64,000 nt of DNA, from positions 14,518,537 through 14,582,536 of the forward strand of contig NC_060233.1 of the NCBI RefSeq assembly GCF_021155775.2. Direction: 5' to 3'. The notes under the pieces are model-generated. The model saw only the letters and a program-made list of their open reading frames with translations. It did no database searches and had not been told where the DNA came from. Source of the stretch: Neodiprion pinetum (lineage: Eukaryota; Arthropoda; Insecta; Hymenoptera; Diprionidae). Positions 40,101 through 49,500 of this stretch are shown piece after piece; positions within the stretch are counted from its first letter, which is position 1, and each line of letters starts with the position of its first letter. The position numbers and the translations under genes are program-made.

Positions 40101-41628
40101 AGTAAGATATATTTATTAAATATATCTTTATAACAAAATAATAAGAAAAGATTCATAGTATCATCGAAAAAAAAAAAAAACATTGAATTTTTTTGTAAGT
40201 TCAACTTTGACCTCGAATAACTTTCGAAGGAGTGTGACTATCGAAAACTTTGTAAGGACCTTTTTTGTAGAGCGTCAAATTTCCTACAAAAATATGCTTT
40301 GGTCCGCTAATTCAATGAGCCGTTGCAAAAATACGAAATTGCAAAATTTAAAAAAATTTATTCCTGTGTTATTTAAACGGGAAAAAGAAATTCCCGATGC
40401 GCGACCTCTTAATAATAATATTAAGGGCTCTGCTTTTTACAGGCGTCTTTTCACACCTTCTCGGAAGTTTTTATGTGAGGATTTTGAAAAAAAAAATTAG
40501 CTGTTTTTTTTGAATCAGCCTAATATATATATATTCAAGATATGAGCTATAATAGGAGGTCGCGTAAAACTAAAACACAAATTAATTTACCGGATGAAGA
40601 AATTGGTGAAAGCTGGATATGAATTCCGTCTGAAAATGAATAATCTATACAACAGTTCAACAGAATTCGTGATCCACGCGGTCCACTCGTGCATTTCATG
40701 TTCACGTTTGGTTCTCCAGCCCTATTACGGTTTCCTATTCCTTGTGATAGGATGACTTCGTATGGTCGAAAAAATGGTCTGTACAAAGCGATAAGTGTCT
40801 ACCACAACTTGATACACGTACGCTCTGGATACAACTTAGAGAGTGCGATATTTTTCACTAAATACGTTGACATTTTCGCGTGTCAATATAACACTTCAGT
40901 TCTTGGCCTGAGCAACCACTAATGAACCTAAAACTTGTGCACCCCACTTGCTGGATTGTGATCAAGGTTTGCTCAGCCGTTTGACCCAATGTTCATAAGC
41001 AAACAAGTGTCTAGTCAAGTTAAACATAAACTTATATGCCCAGACTTGATTTATTAGTACAGACGATAGCCTCGTCTATTTGTTGTCAAATTTCCGGATC
41101 CCGGACGATAGCTGAACTGCTAACTTCCATGTTTGTTCGACTGTTTAAACAGTACGAGATAAGCTTGTACAAATTGGAACACGAAACTAAGCAAATTGGA
41201 CAGAATTTTTTGATAGTAACAAAGAAGAGAGACGCTTCGAAAGTGGTTAAAAATCAATTCAAGTGACCATGAATCAGTGGGACTAGAAACTAATGGACGA
41301 AGACGAAGAAGTTTGGAATCGTTACAGATAATCCCGGAATGGAATTTAAAGTAGAATTGATCTGCCCTGAAAGGGGGTGCTTATATAACAGGTAGTTGGG
41401 TATGGCACATGGGTTAAGGGTGACGATTGTACCTCTGTTAAGAATACCGGTTCTGACGGCGTAGGAGACGTCGGTGAATCCTAGGTCTATGGACCTGCTG
41501 ATCCTTGGGGACGTTGGGCTCTCCGAACTGGAATTTTTCGGCTTGATGTTAAGGTCGAGCCGCAAATCAGCTGGTCTTCGGAGGCCCCCGACGGCTTCGG
41601 ATAGTTTCTTGAAATCGTTCTGCGTCAT
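25138..41628 (-). CDS. ABCG half-transporter, gene B (ABCG1/ABCG4-like)
   Basis: Ten coding exons, 651 aa: 41628-41433, 34718-34601, 30776-30593, 29761-29616, 29528-29290, 28638-28337, 27183-27015, 26858-26602, 25574-25420, 25327-25138 (stop included); the sum is 1956, a multiple of three. An in-frame TAA two codons before the ATG fixes the start. Walker A GPSGAGKS is at residues 88-95, the Q-loop is in YIMQED, signature LSGGQ at 187, Walker B MFFDEP near 208-213 and H-loop His244. The stretch NPADF ends the ATPase half. The membrane half runs from about 396 to the end, with FPSELPIVMREHFNRWY at its start and RLKHRR at the C terminus. All key residues are intact. It is likely a homo- or heterodimeric exporter of sterols or other lipids; substrate unknown. 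Introns are much longer than in A or C and hold several transposons. Confidence 0.94.
25575..26601 (-). other. Intron 8 of gene B, with a Walker B-like relic
   Basis: A 1027-bp intron. At 26432-26482 on the minus strand an open frame reads KILLDEPNGAAASESG, resembling the Walker B segment of gene A (MLLDEPTSGLDSAASG). There is no signature motif or H-loop next to it. It may be a decayed exon copy or chance. The other smaller introns of gene B show nothing notable. Confidence 0.35.
27184..30592 (-). other. Introns 4-6 and intron 3 of gene B
   Basis: Between the exons in this span lie introns of 1153 bp (27184-28336), 651 bp (28639-29289) and 831 bp (29762-30592), plus a short one at 29529-29615. 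All have GT-AG ends. They are AT-rich and I see no repeat or extra exon in them. Confidence 0.6.
30777..33290 (-). other. Intron 2 of gene B, first part
   Basis: AT-rich intron sequence. At about 31293-31465 it holds a run of ATTAATCG-type units opening with TAGGGCTGTGCGATTAATCG, entered separately. No coding exon is recognised. Confidence 0.5.
31293..31465. repeat. Degenerate CGATTAATCG repeat, possible hAT-element end
   Basis: The segment opens with TAGGGCTGTGCGATTAATCG and repeats self-complementary CGATTAAT and GATTGA units to about 31465. An opening like this is seen in some insect hAT elements, but the inverted other end and a target duplication are missing, so it may be a truncated copy or only a simple repeat. 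Confidence 0.4.
33291..33918. mobile_element. hAT-like MITE in gene B intron 2
   Basis: The left end is CAGGGGCGAAACTAGG and the right end, inverted, is CAGGGGCGTAACTAGCC, so the termini pair over about 15 bases. A second near-terminal match is GCCCCGGGGCCCCTAA (33328-33343) and CCGGGGCCCCTAAAG (33887). Inside is a direct duplication of about 105 bp (33506-33610 and 33617-33716) built on TTGTCAGT..GCCTAG. CAG termini fit hAT, but the 8-bp flanks are not identical, so the copy looks old. At 628 bp it has no coding capacity. Confidence 0.75.
33919..34600. other. GC-rich island with antisense ORFs in gene B intron 2
   Basis: Between the hAT-like element and exon 2 of gene B, about 33919-34360 is GC-rich. 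Two plus-strand open frames follow one another here: 33921-34109 and 34113-34355. The second ends in YFTKIYDTLAFLFME and looks protein-like, but I do not recognise it. A TTTTCAG at 34119-34125 could act as a plus-strand splice acceptor. A promoter, gene fragment or transposon relic are all possible; no function is claimed. Confidence 0.3.
34719..39550 (-). other. Intron 1 of gene B, inner part
   Basis: Most of the 6.7-kb first intron. It is AT-rich without recognisable exons. It holds a piggyBac-like end at 36967-36986, entered separately. Around 38911-38975 there is a motif (AGGCTGAAGTT..TAACGTT) also present at about 53052-53075. Confidence 0.5.
36967..36986 (+). mobile_element. Solo piggyBac-type terminal sequence in TTAA
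   Basis: TTAA at 36967-36970 is followed by CCCTAGAAAGATAATC, which as I recall it is identical to the first 16 bases of the left end of the Trichoplusia piggyBac element. I find no matching inverted end and no transposase frame downstream, so the rest is lost or too diverged to see. Confidence 0.55.
39551..40523. mobile_element. Fold-back DNA transposon with 395-bp inverted arms
   Basis: The arms 39551-39945 and 40128-40523 are inverted copies that agree at well over nine in ten positions by eye; the loop is about 180 bp. The ends are TTAGGCTGATTC and its complement, and the element sits in a (TA)n tract, so the target duplication is probably TA, pointing to the Tc1/mariner group or a related MITE. 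Each arm keeps an open frame of 88 (-) or 105 (+) codons with near-identical sequence (it contains FVRTFFVERQ). That frame is a consequence of arm symmetry and is not recognised as a protein. The element lies in intron 1 of gene B; transcribed through, it would form a long double-stranded hairpin. Confidence 0.85.
40524..41432 (-). other. Intron 1 of gene B, 5' part
   Basis: About 0.9 kb between the fold-back element and the donor of coding exon 1. It contains plus-strand open frames at 40689-40922 and 41036-41266 without recognisable similarity. Nothing is supported. Confidence 0.5.
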
Positions 41629-42074
41629 TTTTTAACCCCGACGAACACGTGTTTAATCTCAGCGTGCTGCACCGCAGGCATGCGCTCGCCTCGACACAGC
41701 GTCCAGATACAGCATCGCTTCACTCGAACAAGTTAGAAAGCATTTTCCCACCATAGAGCGTGGAAGAAACGATTCAGATGCCTCGAAGACAAAGAAAATG
41801 ATCACAATTTCACCTTAATACTAGCCACGATCATAACGAGCACTCGATTACGGCCAAAGTGAAACACAAAGAAAGAGGACTCTCATAGACGTTTTTTTAG
41901 GAACGAGACGGTTTCAGGCCTGCCCGATGTGTCAGGGTCAAAAGTACGAGCCGTTATCACAGCCAAGCGGCGTGTGTTTAAGTACAAAAGTGATCCTAAG
42001 CAGGGGAGAGGCGATACTGTCAAGAGATCTCTGATGTTTTTTAGAAGCCTCCGTCCCTCCTTCGCAGCGCTGCC

Positions 42075-42109
42075 GCGTCTGATCGCGACCGTGAGCGCGG
42101 CTTAACTGA
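42075..42109 (-). promoter_or_regulatory. Inr + DPE core promoter of gene B
   Basis: On the minus strand the initiator TCAGTT occupies 42109-42104, so A+1 is at 42107. Exactly at +28 to +32 (42080-42076) the sequence is AGACG, a textbook downstream promoter element, and TCAGACG at +26 to +32 is one base from the pause-button consensus. No TATA box lies about 30 bp upstream. The DNA around it is GC-rich and the distance to the ATG is 479 nt if there is no UTR intron. A second initiator-like TCAGTC lies 4 bases further upstream. The elements are seen directly; activity is inferred. Confidence 0.65.
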
Positions 42110-43647
42110 CTGACTGCAGTTAGTGAGGCTGGCGTTTCTTCCTACTTCACTGATAATCATAATAGACGCCCGGGTGAGTGATATTAAATCGGTGGTATCA
42201 TGCACGTGTCCCGTAATCTAGGCACGTATGTCCGCTTCTGCACCTTGGCATGTGTCGATACGGACCACATACGAGTCTACAAGCGACAACTGTTAGGTAG
42301 GTCAACGATCCTCATCAAGATACAATTACCTCTAAACCTATGCGCATAACGAATGTAATCGAGGTGCGCTTTGTCCATTGGGCCACTCTTATGCCCCAAC
42401 CAGTTGAACGTTTTTTAATGTTTCACAGACACTTAAGTCAAACTGGTTTGGAAACGTACAATTCTCAATTTACACAAATCTCACGCTTACGCAATCAAAG
42501 GACTGTATCTTGAAGAGTGACGATCCTGGTGGTAACGTTACCAGAGGCTTGTTAGAATTCCATAACAAACCGTGAGCAATGTTCAGGGGACAAAGAACAC
42601 CCTCCATGTCCGAGGAAGTTTGTCTGTCGTTTGGATCACGGTATAAGTCGATAAAACATCGGAGTTAGCTGAGGAATTGACTTTGGATAGTCTTACGAAA
42701 CACTAATTTTTAGATTCCATCATGTGGTTCCCGTGCATCCCACGTGCTGGATGACATTTCGGAGCAGCTGTTCCGAGCCACGACGATCCTTCAGTTGTGA
42801 ATCGTGAATCACAAGGCATTTCTGCAGCATAGTGTCTGCTTTGCTATACTGCGTTGAATGCCACGTGTATCGAGGCAACCTGCGCATCGGTATTCAAGCA
42901 ATCGCTTAACACACAGTTGTGACTTCGAAGTGATGTTTGCTGGTATGGTAAGGGAATGCCGCTGGTGTCGTTGACTATTTCTGTACCCATGGCTTGTCTA
43001 CGGTGCGGCTGCACCAAGCGTAACCTATTTTGTTGCTACAATTGCCATTGTTATTAATAAAACCTACTAATTTCTACAGTCTTCATAAAAATTCATCGGA
43101 AAAGCATTTACCTTATGCGATATTCATAAATTGTTGTTCTCTTTTGTACGCGGCGACATAAAATAGAACAGCAAACGAATGCTACGCGTCTTTGTTCGAT
43201 TCATCGTACGAAGACATTGGAAATATAGATTCCAATACTTCAAAGAACGGAGAACATTGTCCGATGTCTGGAGAACGACTTTAATATCGATGCGACGTTT
43301 CATTTGAGCCACTTTTTCAAGCTGATCATTTTACAGCGCGAGTTTCGATACACAAGACGGTATTTTCTCACATGCTACAGACATCTCTGACGGATGATGG
43401 CATTCTGAAATACGACGAAACGATAACGCAGCCGAATTTTGATAACTGATTGCTACATGCTGTGAACACCAAGCGATTTTTTCAATCTTTGATGACCGAT
43501 GAGCATACTACTTTACTAAATGCTCCCTACACGTATCATGAAGTGGTATAACTTAAATTTGATACCGAAAAAAATCGAGACATTTTTATTACAATGAAAA
43601 ACATTTTACCAACCGAGATGAAGAATTATAATATTCAATTAAAATCT

Positions 43648-43709
43648 CTTACTCGCCGCAGCCAACTGAATTCCGCGGTTTTCTCATCGTCAGTTGGCTG
43701 TCGAGTAAG
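43648..43709. ncRNA. Candidate pre-miRNA-like hairpin
   Basis: A 62-nt stem-loop. CTTACTCG pairs with CGAGTAAG (8 bp), then after an asymmetric bulge CAGCCAACTGA pairs with TCAGTTGGCTG (11 bp). The loop is 20 nt. The size and bulged stem suit a small insect miRNA precursor, but I recognise no known mature sequence, and a stem of 19 bp can arise by chance in a long window. Confidence 0.35.
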
Positions 43710-44970
43710 TGCACTACAAAGTAATAAAAAGAGATACGTCTTTCAGAAAACTTTTGCAAAATTACGTATCTACAATCTGCAGGTATTAATACTTTTAAAC
43801 TAATCACCGTGCACCACAAACAATGGAACAAATGATCTCACAGTGAAGATGATGTTCTCGACGTATCGTTCTATTACATCGTTTCATTGATTTATTCGTC
43901 GTACGTTGATTGCTGAGCTGTCAGTTAATCATTGAATCCACCTTCAGTTACTTTTTTTCCATGAGGTAATCTTAAGTCACTTCTTCCAGGTTTTGTCACT
44001 ATTTTTGCCCATTGCTTTCAAAGAGACACATCGGAGTTTACATTTGACTTAATTTAAAATTAGAAATCATAGAAATTCCTGCTTTTTTGATTTTAACTTC
44101 TATCGCCATTCGTTTTCATTTGAAGTTTGTGACCGAAACGCCTAGTCTCACATTTGTATCGCTGTGCATGCGAAAAGCATAATACCCGAATATTGCGTAT
44201 TGTTTCTTGAATGTATTGCGTACTGGATGATCCACGTGAAATTGACATATCAAAATTTTTGTTACTTCAGCAAATAAAAAAGTTATTTCGACTCATTCTC
44301 AGTGTAAAACTATGCAATTATTCGTGGGCTGAATAAAAAATAATTCGAGTTTTAACGTGTAGATGTCACGTATAAATAGCCCTGTTATGCAGCCGCATTT
44401 TTATTACTGCGAATCACTTTCTATGATAATCGCTGCCATAATTAGCTTACCGACTTCAAAGAAATGAATTTTTACCATATTTGATTATTTTGTTTAGAAA
44501 ACGAACAGCTATACATTTTTCATTTCATATATTCTGACGGCAGTTAATGCCTTGAAGCACAGAGAGTTTTTGTAACTGTTTAGTTACTCAAAAGTAACTT
44601 ATTTCGCTTGAAAAGTATATTTTTTTATATTTTTAACTTTTGGTATCACTGACTGCCCTGGATTGCCCATTGTAGCAAAACCTTTGCGTGAATGAACGCA
44701 ACTCGCATTTTCAATTCTGCCGTACATTAGTAGATTCTTTTAAACATACCTTCAATATTTGTTGGATATCTGCAATTGCTGAACATATCACTTTTGTCGA
44801 AATTATCCGTTTCGAAAGAGTAGGTAAGCAAATTCTGATCGAAACGATTCGTTGCCACAATTTTACAGAGCGCATGGCACTCGTCTGACAAGCGCAATTT
44901 TAATCAAGCCACCGATTCCAATCGCTTGTGGCGTTACGGTGCAAAGTTACAGTTCGACATTAATAATTAA

Positions 44971-44990
44971 CCACTTTGCGCGCAAAGTGG
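44971..44990. repeat. Perfect 20-bp palindrome
   Basis: CCACTTTGCGCGCAAAGTGG is fully self-complementary, with a GCGC centre, in AT-rich surroundings. It could be a dimeric transcription-factor site or a small cruciform; nothing decides between them. Confidence 0.6.
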
Positions 44991-46576
44991 AAATGAAATT
45001 TTGAAAAATTGAATGGGATACAAATAGTGACGGAATGCAAGTTTCGGATCAATGATTGGTACTTGCAACAACACGTTTACTTTCACTTCTCGCAACTTAA
45101 CACGATCGAAATTTTAATGTCGATAAAGAGTATTAATTACTTACCACTGCTAATATCGGCACGATACTTATCGACCGCGCCGAACCGTTGAAATGACGGT
45201 CACTAGCTTATCGACCAGGCTCTTGATCGAATCTAAAAGATCCATAAGCTACATGGTGCTGCGCTCTGTTAAATGTTTTTGAAAGGTTGTACTTTGCAGC
45301 GTAACTAAACAGCACCGAGCGGTCACAACGTCCAGTGGACTTGACCTTACGATTGCTTTCACTTTCAAACGGTTATAAGTTCGTCCGTTAAGGTCTATTT
45401 TTATCTTTCTCGTATTTCCGGTTTGCTGCAAATTATCGTAAAAAATTACGCACTCACGCCGCGAATGAATAAATCTTTATATCTGCACGTACCATTTAAC
45501 TTTCGGATATTCAATTTCACTTTCCGTCAATTTTTAAGTATACAAGACGTAAGGATGCCAATGAGATTCGTTTACCATCTAAACAACATTTTCGTGCATG
45601 CGTATTCGTTCGGGAGAAAACTATCTGCTTTGAATACAGAGCTGGGACTTACTGACTGAGGAAAGCAGCAGAATACATTACAATATTGTCAAACGAAAGT
45701 CTTGCGCGTCATGCGGATGCTCATGTCTTTTTTTCTAACGAGTCCATTTTTTGATTATAATGTATAAGATTGACCAGCGAAAACTTTTGTAATAATTTAA
45801 TTTCATTATATTCTAATAATATGCGAACAATACAAAAATACGTAAATCAACGCCTTCGCTTGAATTTTGGATTATCATGAATTTTATCTCGCTATCACAA
45901 TATATGCCAACAAATCGAGGAACGCATCACCCTGTAAAATTTCTCACTTCTTTACCTCGCGAAAAAATGCACAACTTATGGATTGTAATCTATGCACGGT
46001 GATGTTATGCTTATACGATAGAACTATAGGATAAGAAATAGTTTTTAAAGCACTTGAGTGGTTCTCACAACTAGTATCTTACTGTTAACCTAGCGATCTC
46101 TGTTATATCAATAATAATCACACGATATGTAATCGCCGCTGCGTCGATAATAATTACGATCATTTGTCAATTAGAAAAACAGATCTCTTTACTTGCTGAA
46201 AAATCTCAACGATCATACGCGAAAGAAAATAATATAATGAAATTCCAATTGAATATCTAGTATTTCGATGCAATCCTTTGAAACGGATTAGACCAACTTT
46301 GCCAATAAGATTTTTAACCGGTGTGGTATCAGAAATTGATGTACTGTGACAGCGATCATTATGAAAATACTTGCACGTTATACATTATACAAATATTTCT
46401 TCGTAAGCCACGATTGGAGAACGATCCTGAATCGAGGTCATCGTGTCACTTATTCCGTTCGAAATGATTTCAAATTTTAAAAACTCATCTCGTCAAACAT
46501 AAAACAACGTAGAATAGAAGAACTGCTGTGAAGTATCGACTGAAATCAAAGCCATATATTATGCGCATAACAGTTC

Positions 46577-49500
46577 TTATCTCCGGTTTAACTTGCACCA
46601 CAAAGCACTAGCCGTGAGCAAGTGCATCAAGACGCCGATTACGACTATAAGTACAAAATTGTTGACAACGTTTGTGTCGTTGATTTCCATTTCGTTGAGA
46701 AATATGTTGGGCTTCTGATAATGACAGTAAATGTCGTCGCAGCTCAAGTCTTTTCTTCCGAAACCGTAAACAGTGTACAAGAGACTGTGAAATCCGGCTC
46801 TGAAGTAGGATATGTGAAAGATCCAACGGAAGTAAGACGGCGTGTCCATGTAGCGTATGCAGAAACCGAAGACCGAAAAGAGCACTGCAATTATGGGCCC
46901 GGCGAACACGGCAATCTGGAACACAAGAATACATCCAGTTACCTCTCACATTTGCTGCTTTGAAAACGGACGTAGGCTGGGACCGGCGGTGAAGAGTCGA
47001 TTGGTGCAATGGCACTTTAAAGAGCGAGTGAAAGGAAGAGGCTGAATCAAGACAAGGATTTGAAAGTGGAGAGATTTTTTTTTTCTGCAGAAAAAAAAAA
47101 CGGACACTTGAATTTACACTCGTGAAAGACAAGATTAATCGAAATTGTTAATTCGACTTTACCCTGACTGGCGTCGTTGCTCCGATAAAGAAGCCCCAGG
47201 CCTGAGCAGTAAGGCTCGCAGCTATGCTGACGACCAAAAAGGACAAAATTCGGTGCGACTCAATCGGTTGGCCTGTGAGCCAGTAGCTGACTGCCAAATA
47301 AGTGGCAGCACACGCGGCCTGAAAAGGTACCTCGAACATCAAGGTACTGATGTAGTACGGAGCGAGTCGGTACCATCGGTTGAAGTGCTCCCTCGTGAGT
47401 ATCTGCATCTCCAATGGAACTGAAAGCCCAATACACGATTAACTTCGTCCCGAAGAGTTCGTCGATTGGCAGCTTCAGGTATACTCACAAGCTAAGGTAA
47501 CAGCCATCTTCCCCGTGTATACGATCAGCAGCAATGATCCGTAGAGGTATGCGTAGTTGGCGAGAACGCCGTTGGCTCGATAACCGCTTCCTCTGTAGAG
47601 GTAGCCAAATATCACGCCGATAAATAAATGACACAGCAATCGTACGACCAGTAAATTATAATCCCTCTTGATGCAGAGCAGTTTACGTCTGTACAGGAGA
47701 AAACACTGGGCGAGAAAGCCAGCCGGGGGTGGCGGCTCCTTGGTAACTGGTGTTGGAACAACTGAAAGTGGGTAGTGAAGACGTTAGTAGTCGCACTGCG
47801 ACGTTGAAAGGTAGAAGCTACCACAAATATTGTTCGTTATACTCACTTTCAGCATTAGGCTTGGAGTCCGTGATTGCTGGTTTTTTGTAATCCCAAGACG
47901 ACTGGTTCACTGCCATCGCTAAACTGTCCACCGTAATACCATACTCGCCAATCGCCACCTCCATCACTGAAAACAAACGAGAAATTCCTCACTAAACTTC
48001 ATCTCAATCAATAGTTTTGCCTTTTTTCAAACGACCGGTCGCAAGTTCTTTTCGAATAGGTTATTTTTTTCCAAAGTTCTTACGCTGACACTACAGACAG
48101 CTGTTGGTTGGTAATAAAAATTCATCAAAGCAAAAAGATTTGTGAAACGTATTGCGTCCCAGCTGGTGTTCTGTTGTAGAATGAAATTGCGCGTAGTCAT
48201 GACAGGAGATTGGCATAAAACTCTTGAGTCATAAATTGAAAGGCAAAGACTGCAACAACGGGGTACTTAAAACGCAAATTGAAGTGTGTGTAACTATTGC
48301 GTAGACGTAGTGTGGCACAAAAGGAAGTTGCAATAAACGTAATTTGAATCCTGTTACTTTTTAATTGCTCCGCTACGTGCATGAACGTAGTCTTGTTCGA
48401 CTGAATTCTGTATTCCACAGTGTTACATTACACGAACTTTGTATCTAATGACCGAGGCAAAAAACATCGACATTTTTTACGTACAGAAAATTTTTTATCG
48501 ATGTCAGGTAAATTCCGTAAACAAAAAATAAATTTCCACAGTGAAATCATCGCGGTGCTACATTATCCAACACAAGTTAGCTATTATCAGCAAACGTGAT
48601 CGGGTCAAGTAACGGATACCTAGAATACCTACGGTCAGATATTTCTACTTGTAGGTATGAACAGTTATACTTACAAAAATCGGCGGGGTTGTGATAAGAC
48701 GGACACTGTGCTCCGATGGAGGAGAGATGAGGTACCAAACATTGAACCGGTCCCCTGTAAATACACTGGCCGTCGGAGAGAGCGTAAAGAGAATCGAACA
48801 TCTCAAACTGTAACGCGCTCGGCTGGTGAATTGTGCAAATCACCGTGCGTTTCTCCACTTTGGCCAACCTTTGCAAAAGCGCTATGCACTGGCTGCACGA
48901 TGCCGAATCGAGACCTGGGAAATACAAGGATTTCACTCGTAATTGAAAAATTAAACAAACTCGATTTCTATGATACACGGAGAGAAGAAGAAGGGCAGAT
49001 TTTACTCAAAACTGCAAGAAAATAGGGACACATCAGGGTTTTCGGCTAAAAATATCAATGTCAACTATATTTTTTATTACAAACGTAGCAGATTTTACTC
49101 TGCACGCGATGGTTTTCACTGATTCTAGAGTTTTAGGTAAAATCTACGTTTTTATCCTCTCCGTGTAATTAAAATAACTTTCCTTTTCTCTATAAGCAGT
49201 GGTATTCTCGTACGAGAGTGTCAATTATCAATGTCACTTCTCGACTCTCACAATGCGCTTAAACAAACATGTAGCTGATAATCAGAGGACCAATTTATTG
49301 GCCAATAATAAAATTAACGAAATGCTTCGTTACCTGTTGTAGGTTCGTCGAGAAAGATTACCGGGGGATTGCTGAGAAGTTCAAGGGCTATGTCAAGCCT
49401 CTTTTTCTGCCCACCGGACAGCCGACCGCAAAGTGTTTCGTAGCAGTGGTTCAGGCCAAGCATTTCGAGAAGCTCTAATACCTGAAATGAAAATGAGATT

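Larger units (their letters stand above)
42110..46576. other. Intergenic: between gene B promoter and gene C 3' end
   Basis: No gene is recognised. It includes a short hairpin at 43648-43709 and a perfect 20-bp palindrome at 44971-44990, both entered separately. The rest is AT-rich with short open frames that look random. No clear AATAAA for gene C is seen near its stop codon. Confidence 0.5.

Noticed and set aside
39574..40500. Two near-identical open frames (88 and 105 codons) as a duplicated gene
   Set aside because: They lie in the inverted arms of one fold-back element, so the similarity follows from arm symmetry; no known protein family is recognised.
46622..47423. Plus-strand open frames opposite gene C
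   Set aside because: They are antisense shadows of the last two exons of gene C, whose frame and splice sites are well supported.
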